DNA of 6,360 nt from DATDAH01 sp036525535 (GCA_036525535.1 DATDAH010000154.1:1-6360); one strand, 5' to 3'. Counted from the stretch's first letter, positions 1-5,263 are shown. Numbers and translations are program-made. Notes: generated from the sequence alone by a model not told the origin.

Positions 1-283
1 CATCATCGTCAACCACGTGGGCGACGACCCCGAGACCGGCTGGGTCGCCGTCCTGGCCATCGCCCCCGGCACCGACAGCTGCATCGTGGACTGGGACAAC
101 GACGACGGCCTCTTCCGGGACTGCGAGGGCGAGACCTACCCGCCCGACGGCGATGGCCTCGACCAGTTCGCCACCCGGGTCGAGGACGGCACCCTCTTCA
201 TCGACCTCGGCCGCGGCCGCGACGACGAGCAGGCCCCCGACGCCACCACCGACGACAGCATCGTCATCACCGGCGACGACTGA
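1..283 (+). CDS. C-terminal part of a degenerate Rieske-like domain protein (5' end outside window)
   Basis: The frame is open from the left edge (first full codon at position 2) to TGA at 281-283, giving 93 visible residues. The pattern resembles a Rieske [2Fe-2S] domain: a V-x-V-N strand start, a C-x-V-x-W-D segment (Cys27, Trp31), then F38, C-x-G-x-x-Y (Cys41, Gly43, Tyr46), a DG turn, and a closing R-V-E-D-G-T-L strand (59-65). Against the canonical CTHxGC and CPCHG motifs, the four cluster ligands are replaced (about Pro22, Thr24, Arg39, Glu42). The two remaining cysteines fall where the structural disulfide of bc1-type Rieske proteins lies. It therefore probably binds no cluster, but this is my alignment by eye. 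The tail after residue 70 is acidic and low in complexity. The start, any signal peptide and the operon context lie outside the window. The IS110 element begins at its stop codon but does not truncate it. Confidence 0.6.
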   Translation, partial: IIVNHVGDDPETGWVAVLAIAPGTDSCIVDWDNDDGLFRDCEGETYPPDGDGLDQFATRVEDGTLFIDLGRGRDDEQAPDATTDDSIVITGDD

Positions 284-290
284 CTGTGAG

Positions 291-495
291 GATGTGCAGC
301 GCAGCTTGGTGATGGGTGCTGGGCTGTGTGTTGGTGGTAGCGGGTGTGGCTCTTCGACTGACTGGCTTGATGCCTTTCTCGGGACTTGCCCGCTTGTTGC
401 TGCCGGCACCGGCCCGGCCGGAGCGACTGGCCTGATCAGGAGCTTGACCACCAGGTAGCCGCCTGGTGTGTCCCGTCACAGTCCTGCCGATCTCC
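291..495 (+). ncRNA. Candidate bridge RNA (seekRNA) of the IS110 element
   Basis: The left non-coding end folds well by eye. A 5' stem-loop pairs 292-305 with 318-331 (one mismatch, four G-U pairs, 12-base loop). A central stem pairs GTTGCT 396-401 with AGCGAC 422-427, then CCGGC 403-407 with GCCGG 417-421. A 3' internal loop is flanked by CAGGA 437-441/TCCTG 482-486 below and CACCAGG 449-455/CCTGGTG 462-468 above. The left side of that loop (443-448, CTTGAC) equals the right end of the element. The right side (476-483, TCACAGTC) is complementary to the left end at 282-289. These are the expected left and right donor guides. CGACTGAC at 355-362 equals the left target 277-284, and CTGATCAG at 432-439 complements the rejoined target in 7 of 8 positions. 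The latter overlaps the CAGGA stem strand, so the exact fold of the target loop is unresolved. RNA ends are guesses. Confidence 0.55.
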
Positions 496-527
496 GAACC
501 GGACCGGACCGATACGTCCCTTCCGGC

Positions 528-534
528 AAAGGAG
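528..534 (+). promoter_or_regulatory. Ribosome binding site of the IS110 transposase
   Basis: AAAGGAG lies 8 bases before GTG 543. It favours this start over the in-frame ATG at 549 (14 bases away) and over upstream starts such as 468, which would lie inside the RNA-coding left end. Confidence 0.6.
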
Positions 535-542
535 TGAACGCA

Positions 543-1592
543 GTGACCATGCTCGCAGAACGCGTCGAGATCGTCATCGGTGTCGACACCCACAAGCACA
601 CCCACACCGCCGCGGTCGTCACCGCGGCGACTGGGGCTGCGGTCGAAGATCTGACCGTGAGCACCGACCCGTCCGGCTACCAGCTCCTGGTCGACCTCGC
701 TGACCGCCACGGCCAACCGCGGTTGTGGGCGATCGAGGGCACCGGCGGCTACGGCGCCGGGCTCACCCGACACCTCAGGTCCCTCGACGAGGAGGTCATC
801 GAGCTGGACCGGCCCGAACGACCCGCTCGCCGCCACGGCGCCAAGTCCGACCCCCTCGACGCCGTCCGGGCCGCCCGAGAAGCACTGGCCCGGCCTCGTC
901 TCGCCCAACCAAGGGCCGAAGGCACAAGGTCGGCGCTGTCCGTCCGCCTCACCGCACGACGCTCCGCCACCGGCGCCGCCACCGACGCCCAACGCCAGCT
1001 GAACGCCCTGGTCGTCGCCGCCCCCGAGACCCTCCGCAGTCGCTTCCGAGGCCAGCGCACCAGCGAGCTCGTCGCCACCGCCGCCCGCCTGCGCCTCAAC
1101 CCTCAATGGGATCCTGAGACGACCAGCACCGCCATCGTGCTGCGCTGCCTTGCCCGCCGCTCACAACACCTGACCGCCGAAGCCGACGACCACGAACGCG
1201 CCATCCGCCAGCTCGTCGTGTCCTGGCGGCCCGACCTGCTCGAGGTCTTCGGCGTCGGGCCCATCGTCGCCGCCACCGTGCTCTGCGCCTGGTCCCACCC
1301 CGGCCGTTGTCACAGCGAAGCGGCCTTCGCCATGCTCGCCGGCGTCGCTCCCATCCCCGCCAGCAGCGGCCAGACCACCCGACACAGGCTCAACCGATCA
1401 GGCGACCGCCAGCTCAACCGAGCCCTGCACACCATCACCCTCAACCGGCTCCGCTACGACGACACCACCCGCGCCTACGCCCAACGCCGACGCGCCGAAG
1501 GCAAAACCGACCGCGAGATCCGCCGCTGTCTCAAGCGCTACATCGCCCGCCAACTCTTCCGGCAACTCGAATCTCCTCTTGACCAGCCATAG
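543..1592 (+). CDS. IS110-family DEDD transposase/recombinase
   Basis: A 349-residue protein that would act with the bridge RNA to excise and insert the element. The N-terminal RuvC-like DEDD domain shows D15 (IGVDTHK), E65 (AIEGTGGYG), and D103 plus D106 (KSDPLDA). The C-terminal Transposase_20-type domain shows an FGVGPIVAAT helix-hairpin-helix (236-245), then GVAPIPASSG (267-276) and a basic HRLNRSGDRQLNRAL stretch (281-295). The serine before Gly276 (Ser275) is the likely nucleophile by analogy with IS621. All catalytic residues are present and the length is normal, so the gene looks intact and possibly active. GTG 543 is chosen for its AAAGGAG and because the conserved IGVDTHK motif starts within 12 residues. 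Conserved charged helices at 310-340 close the protein. Oddity: the inferred right end of the element lies at Asp347, so Gln348, Pro349 and the TAG stop are host-derived. Confidence 0.93.
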   Translation: MTMLAERVEIVIGVDTHKHTHTAAVVTAATGAAVEDLTVSTDPSGYQLLVDLADRHGQPRLWAIEGTGGYGAGLTRHLRSLDEEVIELDRPERPARRHGAKSDPLDAVRAAREALARPRLAQPRAEGTRSALSVRLTARRSATGAATDAQRQLNALVVAAPETLRSRFRGQRTSELVATAARLRLNPQWDPETTSTAIVLRCLARRSQHLTAEADDHERAIRQLVVSWRPDLLEVFGVGPIVAATVLCAWSHPGRCHSEAAFAMLAGVAPIPASSGQTTRHRLNRSGDRQLNRALHTITLNRLRYDDTTRAYAQRRRAEGKTDREIRRCLKRYIARQLFRQLESPLDQP

Positions 1593-1596
1593 GAGC

Positions 1597-1615
1597 GTCC
1601 CCCGGCTGCGGGGAC
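1597..1615 (+). terminator. GC-rich hairpin, probable terminator of the 1-283 gene, displaced by the IS
   Basis: GTCCCC (1597-1602) pairs with GGGGAC (1610-1615) around a 7-base loop. There is no T-run, which is common for high-GC actinobacteria. It lies 4 bases after the transposase stop. With the IS removed it would lie about 14 bases after the stop of the Rieske-like gene, which I think is its original role. Confidence 0.45.
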
Positions 1616-1655
1616 CGACGACGACGCAACCACAGGGCGTGGGGGTGCCGCTGAG

Positions 1656-1787
1656 GGTCGTCGGGGGCGGACAACCGCTCGATGGGCTCCGCGGCGCGGG
1701 GAAACGAGCTCCGAGACCGCTCGCACGATGCTCGCCCGAGGTCGACACGCCGCGTGAAGGTCGCGTGCCGACGTGCCCCCGACGACC
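1656..1787. repeat. Perfect 13-bp inverted repeat spanning 132 bp
   Basis: GGTCGTCGGGGGC at 1656-1668 is the exact reverse complement of 1775-1787, with 106 bases between. No flanking target duplication is visible (left flank ends TGAG, right begins GGCA). It could be a long-range stem in a 3' untranslated region, the termini of a small non-autonomous element, or a GC-rich coincidence. Confidence 0.5.
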
Positions 1788-1803
1788 GGCAGCCCGACCG
1801 GTC
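1784..1803 (-). terminator. Weak hairpin at the 3' end of the 1802-2803 gene
   Basis: GACCGG (1784-1789) pairs with CCGGTC (1798-1803) around an 8-base loop. It overlaps the TGA stop of the - strand gene by two bases and also overlaps the right arm of the 13-bp repeat, so the two structures are mutually exclusive. No T-run. Confidence 0.25.
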
Positions 1804-2803
1804 AGCCCACGGCGTAGGGGTCCCACGCCGGGGGGGCGGTGGACAGGTGCCGGGTCACACGGGCCACGACGTCGTCCGGCTCGAGGCCGGACTCGTCGCC
1901 GTCGACCACGCCGAGAGCCGGGGCCAGCGCACCCGGGGGCTCGGCGAGCCACTGCGCACTCCCGGGCTCGGCTGCCGTCAGCTCTTCGGCCAGCGGGGCC
2001 AGGTCGACGCGGGCCTTGGGCCGCCGTGAGCGGTACTGGACCCACGTTTCGTATCGGTACGTGAAGCGGTAGTGCCGACCCCGCACGACGAGGAGGGCGA
2101 AGCGGTCGGTGGCGTTGTTGACCGCCATCGGATGGATGTCCTCGAAGTGCTGGTGGCTGAAGCGATGGCCCGACCAGTGCGGCTCGGGATCCGTGAAGGT
2201 GACCACGGCGAGGTCGACGTCGGGCTGCTCGGTGATGGCCACGGCCCCCGAGGCGAGGGCCGCCTCACTCTCGTCGAGCTGCCGGTCCTCGTCCTCCCAG
2301 AGAGCGCGCGCCTTCTCCGGGTGGTCGGCCAGGTCGGGCAGACGCTCCAGCAGCTCCCGGTACAGGACCTCGTCGCTGTCCTCGGGCAGCCCGTCCAGGG
2401 GCGATCGGTCGGGATCGGCGTAGGCGTGGATGGCCATCGACAGCCGGGCCGCGTCGCGGGACCGGTAGGTGCCGAAGTCCCCGGCCGCGGCCAGGTCCTC
2501 GAGGAGGTCCCGGCGGGCCACGGCCTCCCCAGGGCGGCTCAGGGCGAACACCGCGACCAGGCCGTCCTGGTCGAAGTGGTTGTTGGTGACGACGTCGGCG
2601 GCGCCGTGGAGATCGGCGCCGCGGTCGAGGTAGCGGAAGGCCATCTGGGCCGACAGGTCGGCCTCCATGCCCGGCGGGGACGGGTACCCGGGCCAGTGCG
2701 TCAGGGTCACCACGGTCCCCGCGTTGGGCGAGCCGTCGACCACGACGTTGGGCCGGTCGGCGCTCTGCTCATAGGACTCGAAGCGCAGCGCGGTGGGCGA
2801 CAT
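1802..2803 (-). CDS. Uncharacterised protein, possibly DUF6687 family, with a DHH-like motif
   Basis: 333 residues, no signal peptide or membrane segment, so probably cytoplasmic. The N-terminus has the order FESYEQSADRPNVVVDG (8-24), TLTHWPGYPSPP (33-44), DLSAQMAF (49-56), then VVTNNHFDQDGLVAVFAL (71-88). I believe this matches the actinobacterial family DUF6687, from memory of its motifs and not confirmed. The H-F-D-x-D-G core (76-81) resembles motif I of DHH phosphoesterases, followed by the usual small-residue helix, which would suggest metal-dependent phosphoester chemistry. I do not see the other DHH motifs or a GGGH-type DHHA1 signature, so function is unknown. A second His-rich patch, HWSGHRFSHQHFEDIHP (209-225), could bind metal. 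ATG 2803 is the only reasonable start because conserved sequence begins a few residues later. No Shine-Dalgarno is adjacent; a promoter fitting leaderless initiation lies just upstream. Confidence 0.8.
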   Translation of the reverse strand: MSPTALRFESYEQSADRPNVVVDGSPNAGTVVTLTHWPGYPSPPGMEADLSAQMAFRYLDRGADLHGAADVVTNNHFDQDGLVAVFALSRPGEAVARRDLLEDLAAAGDFGTYRSRDAARLSMAIHAYADPDRSPLDGLPEDSDEVLYRELLERLPDLADHPEKARALWEDEDRQLDESEAALASGAVAITEQPDVDLAVVTFTDPEPHWSGHRFSHQHFEDIHPMAVNNATDRFALLVVRGRHYRFTYRYETWVQYRSRRPKARVDLAPLAEELTAAEPGSAQWLAEPPGALAPALGVVDGDESGLEPDDVVARVTRHLSTAPPAWDPYAVG

Positions 2804-2841
2804 CCGACGGACCGTACGACCTCAATCCCGATCGAGGTCAA
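2804..2841 (-). promoter_or_regulatory. Candidate leaderless promoter with internal palindrome
   Basis: Read on the - strand, TTGACC (2841-2836) is followed after 19 bases by TACGGT (2816-2811). The expected start of transcription (about 2804-2805) then falls at or next to the ATG at 2803, which explains the missing ribosome binding site. Between the boxes lies an imperfect palindrome, CCTCAAT-CCCG-ATCGAGG (2820-2837, 6 of 7 pairs matched), a possible operator. The 19-base spacer is slightly long. Confidence 0.35.
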
Positions 2842-2849
2842 GCATCCTG

Positions 2850-2899
2850 GTTCTGGCCTCTGATCCTCCGGCCATAGCCGGAGGATCAGAGGCCAGAAC
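2850..2899 (-). terminator. Perfect 23-bp stem-loop after the ANL ligase gene
   Basis: 2850-2872 is the exact reverse complement of 2877-2899, with a 4-base loop (CATA on the + strand). It begins two bases after the ligase stop codon (2902-2904). The position argues for transcription termination of the - strand cluster, though there is no T-run. The stem is far longer and more perfect than a typical terminator needs to be, and its arms are not especially GC-rich in the middle (CTCTGATCC), so a dispersed palindromic repeat serving as terminator is an alternative. Confidence 0.65.
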
Positions 2900-2901
2900 G
2901 G

Positions 2902-4407
2902 TCAGTCGAAGAGGGCGAGGAGCTCCTGGCGGCGGACCTTCTGGGTGCCGGTCTTGGGCAGGTCGTCGACCACGACGATGCGGCGGGGGGCCTTGTAGTC
3001 GGCCAGCCGGTCGGCGACCCAGGCCACCAGCTCGTCGACGGTGACCGATGCCCCGTCGATCAGGCGGACCGCGGCCACCGGCACCTCGCCCCGGGCGTCG
3101 TCGGGGGCCCCGACCACGCCGGCCTCGGCCACCTCGGGATGGTCCTCCAGGGTGGCCTCGACCTCCCGGGCGTAGACGGTGTAGCCACCGTTGAGGATCA
3201 CGTCCTTCTTGCGCCCGACGAACACGGCGGTGCCCAGCGCGCCCCGGCGGGCCAGGTCCCCGGTGCGAACCCACCCGTCGTCGGTGACCACATCGGCGGT
3301 GGCCTCCGGCGCCCCCCAGTAGCCCTCGGACACGCCCCGACCTCGCACCCAGAGCTCGCCCTCCTGGCCCGGGCCCACGGCCCGGCCGTCGTCATCGGTG
3401 ACCTGGAGGTGGTAGCCCGGCATCGGGATGCCCAGCGAATCACCGAGACCCACCCCCAGGAGCGGCGGGCTGATCTTGGTGGCCACCCCGCCGCCGAGCT
3501 CGACCATGCCGTAGCCCTCGACGAAGGTGGCTTCGCCGACCGGGCCGACGACCGGCAGGGTGGCGGTGGCCCCGTAGCCCTTGAAGCGTCGGGCCAGGTC
3601 ACCGGGCATGGCGTCGGCCCCCGAGATCCAGATGCGCACCGAGGACAGGTCCCGCTCGGCGGCCCCCGCCTCCTCCAGCCGCCGGTACATGGCGGGCACC
3701 CCGACGAAGATCGAGCACCGGCGGGTCTCGATGGCGTCGAGGACGGCCTCGGCCCGGAAGCGGGGCAGGAACCAGACGGGCAGGCCGGCTGCGGCCATCC
3801 CGAGCAGGGTGACGAACCCCATGATGTGGGCGATCGGGAGGCTGACCACCGCTTCGTCGTGACGAACCAGGCCGGGCCACAGCGCCCCGGCGCTGAGCGA
3901 GCCCAGCAGGCCCTTGTGGCTGAGCGCCACCCCTTTGGGGCGACCTGTCGTGCCCGACGTGTAGAAGAGCATCGCCGTGGCCGACGGGTCCTCGGACAAG
4001 GAGCGGCCCAGGGGAGTCGCTCCGGCCAGCGACGACAGGTCCGACAGGACGAGGGTGGCCCCGGCATCGGCCTTGACGTGAGCCACCTCCTCGGGGCGCA
4101 TCTGCGGGTTGACCGGCACGGCGATGGCTCCGGCCCGGCACACGGCAAGGCAGGCCAGGAACTGGTCATAGGAGTTGGTCGTGGCCACCACGACGCGGTC
4201 ACCGACCACCATCTCGGTCACCAGCGCCCCCGCCAGACGGTCGACCCGGTCGGCCCCCTCAGCCTGGGTCAAGGTCGGACCGTCGGGCTCCTCGACGAGT
4301 CGGCGGTCGTGGCGGACGGCGGCGCACTGCTCGAGGAAGGTGCCGAGGGTGGTCCCGTGACCGGCCACGAGCCGGGCCCGGGCCACCAGGGAGTCGACGG
4401 CCCGCAC
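2902..4407 (-). CDS. ANL-superfamily acyl-CoA synthetase / AMP-dependent ligase
   Basis: 501 residues, the usual length for a FadD-like or benzoate-CoA-ligase-like enzyme. Such enzymes adenylate a carboxylic acid with ATP and transfer the acyl group to coenzyme A in the cytosol. Visible motifs in order: phosphate loop YTSGTTGRPKGV (149-160), substrate-pocket region LPIAHIMGF (190-198), adenine-binding EGYGMVELGG (297-306, Val-Glu for the usual Thr-Glu), WVRTGDL (379-385), hinge GRKKDVILNGG (398-408), and C-terminal PKTGTQKVRR (484-493) with the catalytic Lys490 present. Two departures: YAREVE (412-417) where Y-P-x-E-V-E is usual, and TQK for TGK. The acid substrate cannot be told from sequence. 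GTG 4407 is the first possible start after the in-frame stop at 4453-4455. It has no adjacent Shine-Dalgarno; AGGAGGAGGG (4446-4437) is 29 bases upstream. Last gene of the probable cluster, 45 bases after the membrane protein gene. Confidence 0.92.
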   Translation of the reverse strand: MRAVDSLVARARLVAGHGTTLGTFLEQCAAVRHDRRLVEEPDGPTLTQAEGADRVDRLAGALVTEMVVGDRVVVATTNSYDQFLACLAVCRAGAIAVPVNPQMRPEEVAHVKADAGATLVLSDLSSLAGATPLGRSLSEDPSATAMLFYTSGTTGRPKGVALSHKGLLGSLSAGALWPGLVRHDEAVVSLPIAHIMGFVTLLGMAAAGLPVWFLPRFRAEAVLDAIETRRCSIFVGVPAMYRRLEEAGAAERDLSSVRIWISGADAMPGDLARRFKGYGATATLPVVGPVGEATFVEGYGMVELGGGVATKISPPLLGVGLGDSLGIPMPGYHLQVTDDDGRAVGPGQEGELWVRGRGVSEGYWGAPEATADVVTDDGWVRTGDLARRGALGTAVFVGRKKDVILNGGYTVYAREVEATLEDHPEVAEAGVVGAPDDARGEVPVAAVRLIDGASVTVDELVAWVADRLADYKAPRRIVVVDDLPKTGTQKVRRQELLALFD

Positions 4408-4452
4408 GGGTGCCGACCGTAGCCAGCGCCCGCCGGCCCTCCTCCTAGCCGG

Positions 4453-4869
4453 TCATCCGGGCGGTGGGCCGATCGGGTCGCTGAACTCGGGGACCGGGGG
4501 TGGGCCGGACGGCACCGGCGAGCCGCCGGCGACCACGCCACCACCTGGGACCACCGGGCCCTGCGGGTACTGCGGGTCCTGCGGGTCCTGCGGGTAGGCG
4601 GCCTGGACGTCGGCCGTCATCTGGGCCGACTGCTGCATCATCGCCCCGAAGGTCGGCACCGACCCCTCCATGGACTTGAACCAGCGGCCACACCATGCGA
4701 ACAGCAAGGCCGTGGGGATGAAGGTGGCGGCGAGGATCCACGCCGTGGTCTTCACCCCGCCGATCTCGCCGCTGGTGATGGTGTTGATCGCTTCGTCCTG
4801 GAACGGGTCGTCCGGACGAGAACCCGGCCGAGTCGAGCGTCTGCGAGGATCGGGCGCCTGAGTAGCCAC
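4453..4869 (-). CDS. Small single-pass membrane protein with Pro-rich C-terminal tail
   Basis: 138 residues, family not recognised. The first 40 residues are hydrophilic: a basic, Pro/Arg-rich stretch (7-20), then the acidic/polar DDPFQDEAINTITSGEIGG. One hydrophobic segment follows at about 42-60 (TAWILAATFIPTALLFAWC), ending in G-R-W-F-K. A Met/Gln-rich linker (76-90) leads to a low-complexity tail with PQDPQDPQYPQGP (93-105) and poly-Gly/Pro stretches to the end. A helix of about 19 residues is enough for one membrane pass; with basic residues on both sides orientation is uncertain. GTG 4869 is the first start after an in-frame stop at 4873-4875. A weak GGAAGGG lies 13 bases upstream, so initiation looks modest. 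It starts 31 bases after the VOC gene stops and is likely translated from the same message. A gene-sized overlapping frame (4445-4876) lacks a membrane segment and is rejected. Confidence 0.65.
   Translation of the reverse strand: MATQAPDPRRRSTRPGSRPDDPFQDEAINTITSGEIGGVKTTAWILAATFIPTALLFAWCGRWFKSMEGSVPTFGAMMQQSAQMTADVQAAYPQDPQDPQYPQGPVVPGGGVVAGGSPVPSGPPPVPEFSDPIGPPPG
4561..4596. repeat. Four tandem copies of a 9-base unit
   Basis: CTGCGGGT followed by A or C, repeated four times without gaps, inside the membrane protein gene. Encodes the Pro-Gln-Asp/Tyr repeats of its tail on the - strand. Prone to slippage in steps of three codons, keeping frame. Confidence 0.85.
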
Positions 4870-4900
4870 TACTCAATCTCGGCCCTTCCCGGCCACGGAC

Positions 4901-5254
4901 TCAGTCGTCCATCACCTGCTCCAGGCAGAACTCGTTGCCCTCGGGGTCCTGCATGCAGATCCACGCCACCCGGCCCCGACGGTGCGCCTCGCCCCGGGTG
5001 GCACCGAGCGCGACGAGGCGATCGGCCTCCGCGACCATGTCCTCGACGTCCCAGTCGAGGTGCATGCGGTTCTTGGCCGTCTTCGGCTCGGGGACCTGCT
5101 GCAGGAACAGCAAGCGCAGGCCGACGGCGCCTTCCGAGGCCTCGAGGCGGACCATGTCCGGGACCCGGCCCACCTCGTGGAACCCCAGTGCCTCGACCCA
5201 GAAGGCCGCCTGGCGATCCAGGTCGGCACAGTCCATCGTCATCGAGACGCCCAC
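4901..5254 (-). CDS. VOC (glyoxalase/bleomycin-resistance fold) family protein
   Basis: 117 residues, the size of a single two-module vicinal-oxygen-chelate protein that would act as a dimer in the cytosol. The first half has the typical D-L-D-R-Q-A-A-F-W-x-E-A-L-G-F (11-25). The second half has NRMHLDWDVEDMVAEADRLVALGA (62-85) and the closing DPEGNEFCLEQV (103-114). His65 and Glu112 occupy the usual metal-ligand positions of the second half-site. No ligand is evident in the first half, where the equivalent strand begins VSMTMDC, so an enzyme role or simple ligand binding cannot be distinguished. The substrate is unknown. GTG 5254 has a strong AGGAGG (5269-5264) 9 bases upstream. The gap to the helicase stop is 21 bases, so it is very probably co-transcribed with it. 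Confidence 0.88.
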   Translation of the reverse strand: MGVSMTMDCADLDRQAAFWVEALGFHEVGRVPDMVRLEASEGAVGLRLLFLQQVPEPKTAKNRMHLDWDVEDMVAEADRLVALGATRGEAHRRGRVAWICMQDPEGNEFCLEQVMDD

Positions 5255-5263
5255 CGCGTTCCC

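Larger units (their letters stand above)
282..1583 (+). mobile_element. IS110-family insertion sequence, about 1.3 kb, ends inferred
   Basis: The element consists of a long left non-coding end (about 260 bases), one DEDD transposase gene and almost no right non-coding end, the layout of the IS110 group (as opposed to IS1111). No terminal inverted repeats are visible, as expected. The ends are inferred from a shared TGAC at 281-284 and 1580-1583. One copy of this sequence plus the body is 1299 bp. Four short segments in the left end match the sequences around these two TGAC copies in the way bridge-RNA guides should. The dinucleotide GA inside TGAC is the only pair matched by all four guides, so it is the best core candidate; AC is possible. 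Boundaries could be off by one or two bases. Removing the element leaves the upstream gene's TGA stop intact, followed by a GC hairpin, a sensible empty site. Confidence 0.75.
1593..1801. other. Intergenic stretch between convergent genes
   Basis: No credible coding sequence on either strand: the open frames here lack family features and are GC-bias artefacts. It contains the hairpin at 1597-1615, a 13-bp inverted repeat (1656-1668 and 1775-1787), and a 6-bp hairpin at 1784-1803. I see no remnant of the upstream gene or of a second mobile element. Confidence 0.6.

Noticed and set aside
443..450. The shared 8-mer CTTGACCA (443-450 and 1578-1585) taken as placing the right end at 1585
   Set aside because: The left end has no matching CA after GAC, and the other three guide-like matches fix the junction at TGAC; the extra CA is probably chance.
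444..474. TTGACC at 444-449 as a -35 box for the transposase
   Set aside because: The hexamer 17 bases later (TGTGTC) is a poor -10, and the same bases are better explained as the donor guide and its flanking hairpin.
468..542. Upstream extension of the transposase to an ATG at 468
   Set aside because: The extra 25 residues resemble no IS110 N-terminus, lie in the predicted RNA region, and lack a ribosome binding site; GTG 543 has AAAGGAG at good spacing.
267..1106. - strand open frame of 279 codons over the IS110 left end and transposase
   Set aside because: Gly-rich shadow opposite clear DEDD transposase motifs.
2072..2863. + strand open frame of 263 codons opposite the 1802-2803 gene
   Set aside because: Val/Gly-rich mirror of the - strand gene with no recognisable domain; it also runs through the 23-bp palindrome.
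3139..4422. Long + strand open frame (427 codons) opposite the ANL ligase
   Set aside because: Its translation is low-complexity (His, Gly, Arg, Gln) without any family motif, while the - strand carries all ANL motifs. A GC-bias shadow.
4561..4596. CRISPR-like array
   Set aside because: The 9-base units are contiguous with no spacers and lie inside a coding frame; no CRISPR or cas gene is present in the window.
4445..4876. Overlapping - strand frame (143 codons) with a TTG start
   Set aside because: Arg/Gly/Pro-rich with no membrane segment or conserved pattern; the 4453-4869 frame has a clear hydrophobic helix.
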